Assembly (NCBI GenBank): GCA_963854835.1
Contig: OY978526.1
Span: 9,751,277-9,815,276 of the forward strand
Reading direction: 5' to 3'
DNA: 64,000 bases
Origin: Megamerina dolium
Lineage: Eukaryota; Arthropoda; Insecta; Diptera; Megamerinidae
Below, in pieces: positions 50,145 to 64,000 of the stretch. The notes beneath the pieces were generated by a model. That model worked only from the letters and a program-made list of their open reading frames with translations. It was not told the DNA's origin and made no database searches. Every line of letters begins with the position of its first letter. Position 1 is the stretch's first letter. The translations under genes were made by a program, and so were the position numbers.

Positions 50145-52381
50145 TTTTGTGATTATATCGTACTGGACTGTAGGTATAGAAGACGTGAAACGTTCGAATT
50201 CCTGCGTAATTCCTTTACAGATCTTCATTTGATACAAATTTGAAGAACCTACCAAAATTGATATAATATGGCAACTACTACTCGAATTGCACTGCCTTTG
50301 TGCTAGACAAGGACGACAAACAGATTATTCCAATACAAGTTATATGTAGCTACTTCTGTTCTACATGCATTAATTAGTTTTAGAAATAAGTTCGCCATAG
50401 ACGCAAGGTAATATTGACTGACGCGGAGTTGAGGACATAGTTTTTTCATTTTTGAAGAAGTATTTCACTTAAAAATTGTGAATATGTAATTACTTTTAGT
50501 GCATAGAAAGAAGTGAATATAATTAATTTGAGATTTGAACTGAAATTTGAGTATAATTTGTGGTTTTGGCCACGTCATAATCTGGTCTATACGGTTATTT
50601 TTTGTTTGGTAATTTCAATTTATATCGTTCATGGAGCGGCGAGTTGGTTAGTGTTGAATTGAAAAGGGTATGAGAGAATAAAAAAGAAAAGCAAATAAAC
50701 TATGTAAAATTGGTGCATTGTTTAGAAAAGAAATTGATGGACGCCTTTATAATAAGAAGGGTGCACGATTTATTGCCGAAAGCAAAACCATAAAATGAAT
50801 AGGTAGATGTTACACCAGCAACAGTGTTGCCGTTCGTAATGCTAAGTGGACCCGAACTTAATAATTCTTCCTACTTATTTTCATGATTATCTACTTTTCT
50901 ATACCGTTTCTTTTAAAACAAACAAAGAAGGAGCAATTTATTTTGGGTCGTAATTAATCGTCCTCATGTTGAATTTCAATGTCGCCGAGCCGTGATTAGG
51001 AAACGATGTACAATTCAGTTCGTGAATGCAACACTGGTATAGCGCGGTTTTTTGTACTTTCGTATTTTTCTTTGTAATCATTTTGCATTTTTCTTTTCTT
51101 TCTATATTTGTGCAAATTCTGCCTGAGAGAGAACAGTAGCACTACATGTATTTACCCGGTTTGCGGAATCATTCGTGTTTTTCATTTCATACACAATTCT
51201 TCATTCTTGTCATTGGTAGCCGCGGAGCAGTCAATTCCTTTCATTGTGATATTTCATGTATATCTTGTGATTTAATTTATAATTTAAGGATCGTGTGTAA
51301 ATTGTGAATAATTCTTAAAGCAATAGCACTTATTTAATGGGCACTTGCATAGTTATACGATCTTTTTAAGTTTTTGAACTTGAAACGAAAATTCGGCTAC
51401 TATTGTCTGCAGTTCGATTTATATACTATATTGGTGTGCGTATGTATGTATATATGTGTATACTAATAGCGAAGAGATTTATTGCTTTGTCTTGCCTGGT
51501 GATCATCCAAACATTTGTTTATTTAGGTAGACAAGAGTTTCTTTGACAAAGCCTTCTTTTTCTTTTCTGTAATTGAAGGAAATCTCAACAATTACTTTGG
51601 TTGTAAAAATATTTTCTTTAAAATGGCGGCTTCGTCCTTCGATCTTTACCTAAATTATTTAATTGTAGCAAACACGTGGGAATTGTAGGAAATTTCGTTT
51701 AAAATTATTTTCTTGTTTCATCGTTCGTAGTTTGTCAGTATTGTTGATTGATATTAAGTTAGAGCTAATATATATCTTTTGTTCTATTTTTTTTTTCAAT
51801 TACAGTGAGTCTTCTAAAGCGTAAGCAACTTGCGAACAAAATAAATTGTTCATTGAACTACATTGTTAGTAAACAATTTTGTACGTTGACACCAAACGTC
51901 GTATAAACAAGAAGGTCGACAAAGCACTGAAGCAAACTTTTTTATGAGTATTGAAAACTTATTTTAATAAAAACCTCAACACTAGGAATATAAATTGTGA
52001 ATGAAAATTCTGCAACACTCCATTAGAGCGTAGAAATATTTATATAAAATTTAAAATATAAAAAAAGATATCAGCAATAACAAATACAGTATCTAAAGTA
52101 TTCGAATATTTTTGCTAAAAGTAAATTATTACATTTTAATAATTTAAGTATACAAAGGACATAGATTTATATCTAAACATTTAAAGACATATACCTGTAT
52201 AAAAAGTGCGTGCGTGTGTTAACGAATACAAAACAATACCGATTGTCTATCACATACAAAATACCTTCTGTAATTAGAGAAACGGGTTTCCAAAGGCTGA
52301 AAGCGCATAACTTAAATACACTCTTGCGTTGCATAGGACTTAGAATACCTACAAAAATATCTTCGCAACAAATATAAGAAT
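50145..52381. other. Rox8 5'UTR and divergent promoter region
   Basis: No recognisable CDS. A strong acceptor (T-rich tract, then TTACAG) ends at 51805, so a Rox8 5'UTR exon probably starts at 51806 and runs into the ATG at 52382, with one or more non-coding exons further left. The promoter is probably shared with the minus-strand ARL6IP4-like gene near 50260-50480. Confidence 0.45.
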
Positions 52382-53959
52382 ATGGATGAATCACAGCCGA
52401 AAACACTCTACGTTGGGAATCTGGACACGTCGGTATCAGAAGAACTACTCATTGCACTTTTCAGTCAGATGGGTCCAGTGAAAAACTGCAAAATCATACG
52501 TGAGCCCGGTAATGACCCTTATGCCTTCATAGAATATTCTACCTACCAATCGGCAACCACTGCTCTCACAGCAATGAATAAGCGTCTATTTCTTGATAAG
52601 GAAATCAAAGTAAGTAATGACAATGTACAAATTATTACGATGCCATAATAATGCTTGTCTTTTGTAGGTTAATTGGGCCACTAGTCCTGGCAATCAGCCA
52701 AAAACAGATATTAGTTTACACCATCATATTTTCGTTGGTGACCTCAGTCCAGAAATAGAAACTGAAACACTACGAGAAGCATTTGCTCCATTCGGAGAGA
52801 TATCCAATTGTCGCATTGTACGCGACCCACAGACAATGAAATCAAGAGGTTACGCTTTTGTATCGTTCGTAAAGAAGGCCGAAGCCGAGAATGCGATACA
52901 AGCAATGAATGGTCAGTGGATCGGTTCACGTTCGATTCGCACGAATTGGTCCACACGTAAATTGCCTCCACCGCGTGACTCCACAAAAACGAACGCCGTA
53001 GGTGTTAAAAATAATAGTCGGCACACATTTGAAGATGTTTACAATCAGTCAAGTCCTACGAACACAACCGTCTATTGCGGCGGTTTCCCGCCTAACTTTA
53101 TTAGTGATGAATTAATGCACAAGCACTTCATGCAATTTGGTCCCATACAAGATGTCAGAGTGTTTAAAGATAAAGGGTTTGCATTCATCAAATTCATGAC
53201 AAAAGAATCAGCAGCAAGAGCTATTGAGCATACGCACAATTCGGAAGTGCATGGTAATATGGTGAAATGCTTTTGGGGAAAAGAGAACGGTGGTGATAAT
53301 TCTATTAACAATATGGTGGCAGCCTCAGCTGCAGCTAATACTAATATTGGAACTATAATTGGACCAGGTGGAATACCAACAACACCACAGCAGGTAGCAG
53401 CGGCAGCTAATGCCGCAGCCAATGCAGCGTTACCCGGACAAATGATGTCACAACAGATTGCAGCCGCTGCGGCAGCAGCTCAATATCCGTATGCCGCAGC
53501 TGCTGCATATCAGCAGATGGGTTATTGGTACCCACCGGCAGTGAGTATTAATAACACCGCGTGTTTATATAATCGATGTGTCTAACAGTAGTTCAAAATG
53601 GTTCTTTATTACACAATTCCAGGGTTATCCAGCAGCACAAATGCAAACTCAGTACATGCAGCAAGGATATTATCCCTACGCTTACACTAGTGCACAACAG
53701 GCTACAAGTATGCGTAAGTATCATTTGATAATGTCGTGGTTTCCAAAATATTTATTGAATTCTATTGTGTTTTTATTCTTATTTTGTTGTTGTAGCTACT
53801 GGTTATCGTATGGTTCAGCCAAATGTGGCCTGGGGCGTGCCAGGTGCTGTAGTGCCGGGAGTGTCTGCAGCAGCAGCTACAGCAGCAGCTGCTGCAAATG
53901 GTTCACTTGCCCCGCAAATGATGTACAGTGCCGCGATGCCACAATATCAGACTCAATGA
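52382..53959 (+). CDS. Rox8: Rox8, TIA-1/TIAR family RNA-binding protein
   Basis: Four exons: 52382-52609, 52668-53540, 53623-53713 and 53796-53959, giving about 451 residues (Drosophila Rox8 is about 464). Three RRMs, each with clear RNP2/RNP1 pairs: LYVGNL with YAFIEY, IFVGDL with RGYAFVSF, and VYCGGF with KGFAFIKF. The C-terminus is rich in Ala, Gln, Tyr and Gly, the prion-like part that drives stress-granule assembly in TIA-1. The family binds U-rich RNA, regulates 5' splice-site choice, and controls translation and mRNA decay. If the 53541-53622 intron is retained, the frame stops early at 53585. Intact. Confidence 0.95.
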
Positions 53960-56900
53960 AGTTGAAACATGCGTCGTTGTTGCAGCAAGTATGCGGTGCA
54001 AGAACAGAAGGAGGAGGAAGGGTTAGTGATGTTGGGGAGAGCCAAAGCTATGCGTGTACGACGACGATTTTCATCCATTCTCGCTTCCTCTTGCTTCACA
54101 ACGCCAGCATAACACTGTCATCAACATCAACACAACAAACGCGCCCATTATTTCATGGATCATCTCGTTATTCCTGGATTGTTTGCGAATAATACAACAA
54201 CAACAACAACACACAATCAATAATAAGCAAAACATTTATAATAATAACAATAATAATAGAACAATCGACAGAAAGAAATAAGTACATTTTTGAAATTCAA
54301 CAACTATAACTTTAGAGTTAATAGCAAATGAATGTCGATTGAAAATTGATTTTAATATCTATTGCTACAATGAATAATGTAATCCAAGCTTGTACTATTC
54401 GCCAACAATCTAAAAAAAACATAGAAATTAGGTCGTTGTTAATTAAATTATATTTAAAGCAAAAAAAAAAACAAAAAAGAAAAACTGAAAAAAAAATTAT
54501 TAAATATACCTGCAAAACAAACGAAAGTAACGATAAATGGAGGAGCAGATCTTACCGCAGAATACTAAAAAAAAGAAAACGTTGAATATTTGATATATGA
54601 GATTGCAATTAAATTTTTTTCTATCTACCATTCGAACATTGTAATTAAATTTGTAATTGAAGGCGATCATTTGGGAGAATCGCTTTGAAAACACCAACAA
54701 ACAACATTACGGAACAACTAGAAATGGAATTTAGCATGATGTGGGGGGAGTAGAGAGTAACCAATCTAATCCAATCTACGTGTTATAATATTTAATGAAA
54801 TTAATTTAAAACAATCTAAGACGAGTTTTTTTTTACGCAAGAGGAAGTAACGTTACGACAAAAGGATGAGAACTCGATTTAAAACAAACGCGATATACAT
54901 ATGTACATGTAAAATAATAATAATAATAAAAGAAGATTCAAATAAAAATTTCAGTTGTGATTCTTCATTTAAAAGTAGTAGATATATTCACATAATATTT
55001 AATGGACATAATTATTCTGGAGCGTCTTTTCTCATTTTGACCAATGCTGCTTTGATTAAACTCATTTTAGCCCAGCATCCTATGTATGATGATGTTTCAT
55101 GTTTTTTGTTTTGATTGTGACTGTCGTACTTATGTAACACCAGCCAATTTTTTACTTCCGGTAAGAAAATCCCATTTTTGGTTTTACTTTTTTTCGTACG
55201 AGTATCTGATAGTTGTTTTTTAAGCAAATTTGGAATTTTCACATCTGGAGAAATTTATGATGAAATAGGTTCACTTGAGAACATTCCTTTAGGAAAATAA
55301 ATTGTTTATAAGCATTTCTTTCTCCTTCACCTGAAGTTTTGTAGTAGTTTCAACCAAATTTAGCGCAATCATTGAGCATAAGCGTTTATTATGATAAATT
55401 TTTAAAATATTTCTCTTACACATTTTCGTGGAGGATGAAAATAAGTAATCAACGACTCAATTTTATAAAATTATATTTCTTTTCAAATTTCTGTGCTCTC
55501 ATTTTGCCATGTCCATATTAGTGTACTAGATGAAAAGAGACGGCGATAGAACAATGACGACATGCAATGAAGCCGTTCTTAATGCAATGCGATTTTAAAA
55601 ATTTTATTATTTTTAAAAATTACACATTTTTATAGTCAACCTTCTGCAAATGTTCGCAAAAAAAAAATTTAATTTAATTAAACTTCTTTCAACAAAATGG
55701 CGCTATTCGCATTTTGACATTACGTTGATTTAAAACATTGCAATCACATCGGATTATAGAAAGCAAATATATTTTTTCATGAGACTTATGCTTTTGGTAT
55801 ATGGCTTTTTGCAGGGCAGACGTAGTACATATCAAAATATGCAACAATAGTATAGAAAATGAAACAAAATCGTAATAACTAGAAAATATATCAAATCAAA
55901 ATTTATCTTTGTCCCAAACTAATATCTCGATAGCTTTTCCGTGACAGTGTATCTATATATTCGTATATTTCTGTATAGATCAAGGCCAAATATCATAAAA
56001 AATCCCAAATTCGTTGAACAATTTGATTGCATCACATATTTTGATGCTTTCAAATTGTGTTCTAAAAAATTACAAAATTTACATCGTAGTTGCATGAAAC
56101 ATCCATATGAAACTACAAGAGACTTTACCTACTTTTGTGCAAAAATTTTATAAACATTCCTGCAAAACGTACATAACATACTGTTACCTAAACTACATTT
56201 CATTAAGCGATGCAACAAGTGTGTATTTTATAAATATCCAGACACAATTCGGATTTTTGTACCTGAAATTACCCAGAAATTTATATATAATGGTAACAAT
56301 GCATTTTTTCAGGGAATGAAGTGAGAGTTTTTGTCATGTACATATTGTATGTAAAAATGTTAACTTGTCAGATTGAACATGAGTAAAGTTAATTGATGAA
56401 CAATCGAATCGAAGATTTTTCATTGGAGTAATCAAAATATTGTTCTGACAATAGGTCTGATTGTTCTCTTTTCCAATAAGAATTATCCAGCAAAGAAATT
56501 TTAGAGAGTATGAAAGAATTCGCTCTCCAACAGAAAAATATCAAAAAAAAAAAAAGTAAACAAACACCAATTTGCAAAAACTTGCAAGTTAACAGAAACA
56601 GCTGATTGTGAATATCAATTTCAATATGAAATCAATATCAAAAGGAGGCGATTTCAAGACACTTGCCTCACGAACGCACAGTTTTTTTGCTGGATACTGG
56701 TTCAAACGACTTCAATTAATTAACAAAACCTAATTTGTATGTTATTTCTTACTTCATCCATTGTTAAATTTCTTTCTTCTTATAATTTTATAATTATGCA
56801 CATTTCAAGAATATTTTGTTGTTTTCATATCTGCTTCAACATATGATTGTTTTTCTTGCTTACAAATTCTTACAAGTAAAAATTTACCGATTAAAAACTT

Positions 56901-59027
56901 CTCTCACAGCGAACTGTAATTTTACGTTCTCATTTCTTCTCTATCGTTGCAAGTTTTTTGATGTTAACACACACAATTTGACAAAAAATGATGATAATTT
57001 GTACGAATTTGTACGAATTTTCTGTAAACAAACACCCTAATATAACTACGACATAATGAATGCTTCGATTTTGCAATTTATTTATTTATTATTGTTCTTT
57101 TTTTCATCAATCTGCAATAAAACTTGTCAAGTGTTATGATACAAGTATGTATATACCTACTAGTTATATTTATGCAATTATATGTATATTTATGATTAAC
57201 CTCTAATAACTAGCATAGATTTATGTAATACTAAATAAACTTGTTGGATGGGTTGCCATTACAATAATTGCTTACATGTATGCATGCTCATTAAAACGTT
57301 AACTTACATAAATATACATATTGTATATATTATATGTATGTGCTTTCTAAATTAATTGGTACAAATATACACATATATATTTCATGGACCGAGCAAATAT
57401 ATTTCAAGCAACATAAATTTACTCTTACTCCTTTTTTTTGCCAATGTAACAGCTATTCGTTACATATGTAAGTCAACATATATGTATCATCTAAATTAAG
57501 GAATGTTTAAGAGAAAAACTTTAAATCATAATAAATATATGTACGTATGATATCTATATGTAGCTTAACATACGTTAGTAGCTAATTTATATAATGAATA
57601 TATGTCTTAAATGAACATGATTTGTCTTTCTTTCTATTTTTCTTCTTAAACGTTGTCGAGTGTTTGCTAAATTATTATTAATGAGTAAATTAAAAGACAT
57701 TCAATTCCATAGTATAATGTGACACTTAATGCAACTAACGAAATTGTAAAATCGTACGCAACTAAGTTTTATTATTATTATTATTATTTTCTTTTTTAGG
57801 CAAACGCCTCGGTCGATTTTTTTTACCAACTATTCGGTTAGGCATATTCGTCTACAAACGAATTCGACTATACGTTTCACTTTCGACTAGTATACGTTGC
57901 TTAACCGTTCATTGCCGTTGATCCTATATTATTAATGTAAAAACTCAAGAAAAACTAATTTTATAATTTTTACTTATATGTAACTTGGAAGCGGACACTT
58001 TTTTTTAGGAACGAGAAAAAAAAGGATCTTAATTAAGTGAAATCGAAAGTGAAATAATACACACACCCTACAAATTTTACGTTTGGTCATTTTTAACATC
58101 AGAAAATTATTCACAAATTCAGAATAATCAGCTTTTTACATTAGTCGATTAATTTCAAAAGTCCCATGGTACCTATATATAGTATATATGTATATATGCG
58201 TGTATTTAAGATGAAAAACATATAGTTACATGTATGTAGATATATATCTAGAGTATATTTAAATTAGAACATAACAAAATAAAATAGAATTTGAATAGAA
58301 ATATTTTAAACATATATTCTTTTTCTACAGTACACTCCTCCATCTGTTGAACATCTGGCTTTGATGGATGATTATTTCCATAAATGTATGTATAAATATA
58401 TAAAAAAAAAACATATTAAAATAATTTTTGAATTCTATGCGTTATTAATACGCTTACATGAAGATGCATTTCAATAAACCGTTTACAATAATAATATTCT
58501 AAATTAATACATAGTATATACAAAGAATAATTAAATTGTTGATTAATTATGTGAAACATATGTTATTGTATATTAATTTACTGAGTTTTTCAAGCGTATA
58601 ATAAAAACGTATAATTAAATGTAAAAATTACATAATAATAATAATAATAATGAGATAAACATATACATAAAAATTTGCTATTTGCTCAGCATAGCCAGAA
58701 GGCGGCTAACTTATACATCTATTCTAAACAACATATTACAAATGAATTAACTTCAATTCAAACAATAATAATTGTATTCCCATTTTGAGGGTTCTTTCGA
58801 CTCTGTTCGACTACAATAAAAAAAAAAAACAATCAATCAATCAAAATATGTATATAGAAAAGTTAAAAAGAAGTAGGCATAGAGATAAACTAAAAATAAA
58901 AAATAAAGATCAGCAATTATGACACACTTACATAATACAGGAATAGCCTTGAGATGTAGTGCAATTACATACATCTCTACATAAATCTCGCTTGTGCTGT
59001 ATTTGATGTATGAAATAATGTTGCAAC
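53960..59027. other. Rox8 3'UTR and intergenic DNA before spastin
   Basis: About 5 kb. The first part, to at least 54,280, is CAA/AAT-rich 3'UTR-type sequence. Beyond it the DNA is AT-rich with many short A/T tracts and ATGTATATA runs, and includes the spastin 3'UTR at the right. None of the small ORFs (for example 54866-55114 or 55941-56319) shows a domain or convincing coding character. AACAGCTGAT at 56598-56607 is another E-box copy, with no gene start seen next to it. Confidence 0.45.
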
Positions 59028-62000
59028 TTAAATAGTTATATCTCCATATTCTTGTGACCATTTCTCATAGGAATTCAAGCTTTGTGGTGCTACCGAACGA
59101 CGTATGCGTTTTAGCGAATTATGAAAATCATTTTCTGTTATCGGCCGCATTGCGCTTATGTCTAAGCACTTGACCTGCTCCACATTCAACTCTCGTATGG
59201 GTTCTAGAGCAGCATCTTTTGCCAGTGCAGTCAAATCTGAACCAGAATAACCTTCTGTTAGCTTTGCTAAACGCTGCAGTGCATCCGTTCCCAATGGACT
59301 GCCCTGTTTCTGTAGCAGACGTCGCAATAGCAATTCACGTGTTTCCGAATCCGGTAGTGCTACATACACCCGTTTTGTAAAACGACGCAAAGCCGCCTCA
59401 TCCAACTCCTGAGGCCGATTTGTTGCAGCTAAAACAACAATGCGATCACCCTCCGGATTACCAGGCAAACCATCGAACTCGACCAGAAATTCCGTTTTCA
59501 GACGACGAGATGCCTCATGCTCATTGCTGCTACGCTCGGAGAGTAACGAATCAACCTCATCAATAAATATTATTGATGGTTGCATTTCGCGTGCCACCGC
59601 AAAGAGTGCGCGCACCAACTTTTCACCATCGCCAACATATTTGCTTGTTAGCGATGCGGCGGAAATATTGAAAAAAGTAGCACTACATTCGGTTGCAACC
59701 GCACGAGCCAACAATGTTTTGCCATTACCAGGTGGACCGAAGAGCAAGAGCCCCTTCGCAGGTGCACGCAAACCTAAATGCAAACAAAAATGAGAATATT
59801 GATTTGATATTTATTTGTATGTTTATCCCATAAAACTGCTGACAATAACCTATTTTAAAGCTCTGAATTCTCGTGATAATCTCGTTCAGAACATAGTCTG
59901 AAACAAAGAAATGTTTTTGAGTTGGCCTAACTGAAACCTCAACTGGTGACCTTACGGCCACTAACAAAAAGTATCATCAATTACTAACGCCCGCATTATA
60001 TAAAACTACGTGATCACCAGTTTCACGCGCAGTCACTTACAGGTGATTATATTATATTTATAAGATTTTACATCATTTCATCTGCCCAATTACGTTGCAC
60101 TGAAACTAGTCTTTGGACAAGCTTCCTTTGCACTACTGTTGTGGGTGTTAAATTTGGACAGTATTAGAAGAGATCGGTTCCGAATGGCAGAACTCTTGCG
60201 ACATCACTTTTTCTGAACTTTGTCAGAGAGTTCTTTTAGAAGCTTTTCCATGGCAAATTGTTACTGCCTGGAAGAATTGCCAATTGCTTGTTGACAAGTG
60301 GGTACCGTTCGAAAGAAAAATCTTTTCGATATCAGATTTTTTATGCTTCAGCCGGGGATTGAACCCACGACCTACAGATCAGAAGGCCAACCACTGAGCT
60401 ACGGAACCCACATTTTCGTATTATTGCTGCTATAACAACAATAACAACGACCTTTAGGAAAATTTGCATCACTTGTTGCCCAACAAGAACAGGGAACACA
60501 ATCCTACATATAGTAGTGGCATTTACAGTGAGTGCTCCTGACGTTTTGTGTGTGTATATAAAATACCTGGAAATGTGTTCTTCTCACTAATACACACTCT
60601 TTAAGAAAAGCGTGACTGAACATACATACACCTACGAAAATGTAATTCGCCGTGCTGGGTTGAGTTTTGTATTTTTTGGCTATAATTAATTTGGTTTCAT
60701 ACTATCATCGAGACACTGTTTTGCATGAAGACACATTGATTGTTAATTTTGAAGATATTGGCTGACTTCCTAAATGTATTTTGCTTTGTAGTAATACATT
60801 ACAACTTGTTCCTAAATACAGCATCGATACGCAGAGATAAGCAAATTGCGCATCCAACAAAATTTAGATGAAAAATATTAGAAAAGTAACTGCATAATTT
60901 CATCAATATGATACTCAAACTGTATTGATACATTGTAAACATACGTTCAGAAAGTCAGTCATACTCATCACACTGTATGCATGTTTATGGTACATAGATA
61001 TTTCTCCAAAGGATGTGTATAATATGAACCAACCTGTAAACAACTCTGGTCGCACCGATGGCAAGATGACCATTTCTTGTAAGGCCTGTTTGGCCACTTC
61101 CTGTCCAGCAATATCCGACCACTCTACTTTAGCACCACCTTCGACTATTTCGTCAAGTATGATCTGGACTAGTTTCGGTTCCACACCTTTAACGTTTACC
61201 GTTGGTATACCAGCACCACCATTGGTCTGGCTCATAGAGACAGGCGTTCGCGAACGTTGCGGTGGTGTATTGCGACCAGATGACTAATGGAAAAAAAGTG
61301 ATCATCAATGCAAACATGCTGTTAACCATTTGATTGAAATTGGACTTACGAATTGTCTACGGATTGCAGGAGGAGTGGCTGCTGTTTTAACTGGCTGTCG
61401 TTGTGATATACCACCGATAGAAGTTTTCGATCCTAAGTTTCGTGGTAATGTTTGAGATTTATTTACAACAGCCAAATTGCCTGGTCGTTTGCTGTTAACG
61501 GTTAATTTACGCCCCGAAGCTGCAGTGGGTAAATATGTTTATAGCTAAATTATCTAGTCTGTGTTTTCTGATAAATGCATTTTTGTTTTGTTTTGGCTTT
61601 ACGGTATAGTATTTTTGAAAATAAACATACAAAATTAATTGAAAACAATAATAAATAAACATATTGAATTGCAAACATGCAGTGATAGATGTGTGCCTTT
61701 GTGAATTTATACATATGAAATTGCATTTAACATTTGGATCAATTGATTCGACTTGCGCATTTTGATTTCGTTTCTTTCGAGTGCAGAAAATAATTTCCTT
61801 AGACTTCGTGTTGACGATAAGCGCTTACCTGCCGCCGTAGGAAATACACGACCGCTTGTGCCACTTGAAATAGGTGTTCTAGCGCTACTACATGATGCAG
61901 TGGATGCAGGCGCAGTGCCGCTTAGCTTTGTTCTGTTTGCAAGACGTGATGACAGTTGCGTTTTTGCCTGTGCATGGGTAGATGTGTAAGATGGACCATT

Positions 62001-63431
62001 GACACCTGTTAACATAGGTTGTTTTTGTACCTCGTGTACGTTTGTGGAAGATTTTTTTCTTTGTGTGATTTGTTGATGCTCATTTACACTTTTATCAGCA
62101 TCTTTTCTATGGTTATGCTCTTTAACGCTCAATTGTTCCAGATGTATTTCTTCTGCGCGTAAATCTTGTTTATACCCAAATGAATGGCGCACATACGAGT
62201 ACAATAAAACAAAAATTATGGATGTGATTGGAAATAAGAAATTTGAACGAAACAAAAAACAAAACTATGAACGTAAGAAATAACCAAAATTAAGAATAAA
62301 TTATATGAGGGATGAAATGTGTTAATCTAGAATTAAAACATATGTATGTACCTACTGGTAAACAAACAATAACGACAGTGAAAGTCACATATTAGATGCA
62401 TATAAAATTATTACCAAGAAAATGTAAGCGATCGCGAGCCATTGAAAGATTTGTCTGCATTTTATCATGCAAACGCTGTGCTCGATCCCAAACATCACCG
62501 CGTCCGCTCCAGCAATCCACAGCAATGCCATCCTCTAATTCTTTGATACCTTTACGATACAGTTCAATAGCAAGTTCTTTGTGTCCTTGAACATGTAAAA
62601 TGTGCAATGTATTTTTTATATTGATTTTGGTATGTATTTGTATATATAAATTATTATTAGTATATGCACACAAAATGACTCATACATTTGCACCCATAAT
62701 ACTTGCTTACCTTCATTTTCCTCATCAATTTTTAAGGCCTTCGAAATGTATTCAAAAGCTCGACGATGATGATGTTTCTGTTTTGCCAATAGTGGGTCAC
62801 CAGGACCGGGCGACGCTGAAATACCTTTTTGAGACATTTCCAATTGTGGACGAAATCGCTGTGATTGTACACCTTGCGCCTCTAGTAATGGGTATGTGGC
62901 AATTGTTGAGTTTTGAGCTTGCACTATCAATTGTTTTTCGTTGCCGCTTAAATTAGATTGTTGTGATGAAGTTGTTCCCACAACAATTTCAATATTACAT
63001 TCACGTCTATGGGGACGATAGATCACTTTTGTGCTGGCACCGTATAAATAACGAAATATACAAAACAGCTGATAAATCAGTGAACGCAAGATATTAAAGA
63101 GGAATATTATGGGAAATGAAACAATGTATAAATTCTGCTTGTGGACTGAGCCGCTGCTAGTGGTGGGAGTTGAAGCTGACTGATAGTCGCCACCGTCGGT
63201 ATCATCATCTGGTGATGTTCCTGGTGAGCGATGACTGTTCGATGAAGACCTAGTATCGTCCACTAATGCTACACTACAGGTGCTGGACGATTTACGATGT
63301 GTGCGTGCACCAGAGGCATTACTACTATTTTGTCTAATTGGCGACTTTGTGCTACTGCTACTGTTACTGGCGCTTCCACTAGCATTACCCGATGACGACG
63401 AAGAACAAGACTGTGTTTTGTTGCGCACCAT
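59028..63431 (-). CDS. spas: Spastin, microtubule-severing AAA ATPase
   Basis: Six minus-strand exons: 63431-62711, 62585-62415, 62164-61829, 61519-61350, 61283-61034 and 59773-59028. They give about 797 residues; Drosophila spastin is about 758. Order: Ser-rich N-terminus, hydrophobic hairpin (about 101-130) for ER or lipid-droplet insertion, MIT domain (about 218-297) for ESCRT-III binding, microtubule-binding linker ([20 protein letters not shown]), and the AAA module. Walker A GPPGNGKT is at 562-569, Walker B IIFIDEVD at 617-624, and arginine-finger-region residues are intact. Spastin hexamers pull on tubulin tails and sever microtubules; in humans, loss causes hereditary spastic paraplegia. 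Intron 5 (59774-61033) carries a SINE. The gene appears complete. Confidence 0.96.
60125..60410 (-). repeat. tRNA-headed SINE inside spastin intron 5
   Basis: Minus-strand copy with TCCGTAGCTCAGTGGTTGGC, CCTTCTGATCTGTAGGTCGT and a good box B (GGTTCAATCCC). The body matches the other copies: TTTCTTTCGAACGGTACCCA, CAATTTGCCATGGAAAAGCT and TTCTAATACTGTCC. It ends in AACACCCACAACAGTAGTGC. Relative to the 38712 copy it lacks about 8 bases after box A. Confidence 0.9.
60411..61033. other. Remainder of spastin intron 5
   Basis: AT-rich intron DNA with no feature beyond the SINE at its left. The plus-strand ORF at 60925-61287 overlaps the next spastin exon and is a shadow. Confidence 0.5.
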
Positions 63432-64000
63432 CGAATTTGTTGTTGGCTTTTTTACAAACTCCCTTCAGGTCACCCTCAGTTTTTCTTTTTTTTTTTCTCT
63501 GTTGGCTGTCAATAATTTTTCTTTCAACCCTTCACATATATTGGTATTTTTCCTCCATCGATATTATTTTCACTAAACCATACTTTTATTTTAAATTATA
63601 AATTTATAAACAAACACACATTTTTTTAGTCTCTTAAATACACCTTTCTTTAGTATTTAATTTATTTTTCTGCAGATTTAAAATAATAGAAAATTTTTCA
63701 ACAATCCTCTAATTGCCGTTTTTTTTTTGTGTCATCCCTTATTTGATGTTTGACAGTTGTGATTTTTCAATGCCTTTAGCTTCGGGATAGTACAGGGCCG
63801 CCTTCTAAAAGTCGTTTAATCAAACATTTTTAGAATGTTATTTTTTTGAAAACATTTAAAAAACGAAAGAGAAAATTATTTTGACAACCCTTGAATGCAT
63901 TAATTTATATTCAACTAGTAGCGAATATACTATATTTGAAATTATACTGTCAATATTTTGTTCGTTAACCAACACTGCACTTACGGCTACTTTACATATA
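63432..64000. promoter_or_regulatory. Spastin 5'UTR and promoter region
   Basis: Just upstream of the spastin ATG. A DRE-like CATCGATAT occurs near 63556. The rest is T-rich. No second gene starts before the window ends. Confidence 0.4.

Noticed and set aside
52836..53585. Separate 249-residue gene
   Set aside because: It is the inner part of Rox8 exon 2 (RRM2-RRM3) read through into the next intron.

Overview
The window is eukaryotic, AT-rich and intron-bearing, and reads as nuclear DNA of a higher (brachyceran) fly. Nearly every gene has a close Drosophila counterpart. The intergenic spaces are larger than in Drosophila and hold several transposon families, which fits a tephritid-type fruit fly; that family assignment is inference. 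Exon models below were built by hand from GT/AG sites, and every join keeps the reading frame.

Layout from left to right: the last codons of a p38 MAP kinase (+); SLIMP, a mitochondrial seryl-tRNA-synthetase-like protein (+); Kal1/anosmin (-); a possible 99-aa orphan ORF (-); a four-exon NPC2/ML-domain lipid-binding gene whose introns hold transposon debris (-); exocyst Sec10 (-); a 1.9 kb repeat element with an internal array of ~295 bp units; Tsc1/hamartin (-), head to head with mitochondrial GatB (+); Rootletin (-, 13 coding exons, about 2020 aa); a 9 kb stretch without recognised genes, with SINE copies, a long AT microsatellite and a truncated non-LTR retrotransposon; a membrane-anchored ATP-grasp-fold protein (+); an RNFT-type RING E3 ligase (+); an ARL6IP4-like nuclear protein (-); the Rox8/TIA-1 RNA-binding protein (+); about 5 kb of 3'UTR and intergenic DNA; and spastin (-) at the right end.

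The genes do not form an operon or a single pathway. They are an arm of conserved synteny: from memory, several of these (p38a, Kal1, Npc2f, Sec10, Tsc1, GatB, Rootletin, Rox8, spastin) lie close together around Drosophila 95D-F on Muller element E. Functional themes that recur are mitochondrial translation (SLIMP, GatB), growth and stress signalling (p38, Tsc1), vesicle and cytoskeleton biology (Sec10, Rootletin, spastin) and ubiquitin/RNA regulation (RNFT, Rox8, ARL6IP4).

The points most worth following up are a tRNA-headed SINE family with at least five copies, an ATP-grasp protein that seems to have lost its catalytic residues, the tandem-array repeat element, and recurring CAGCTG E-box pairs at the housekeeping promoters.
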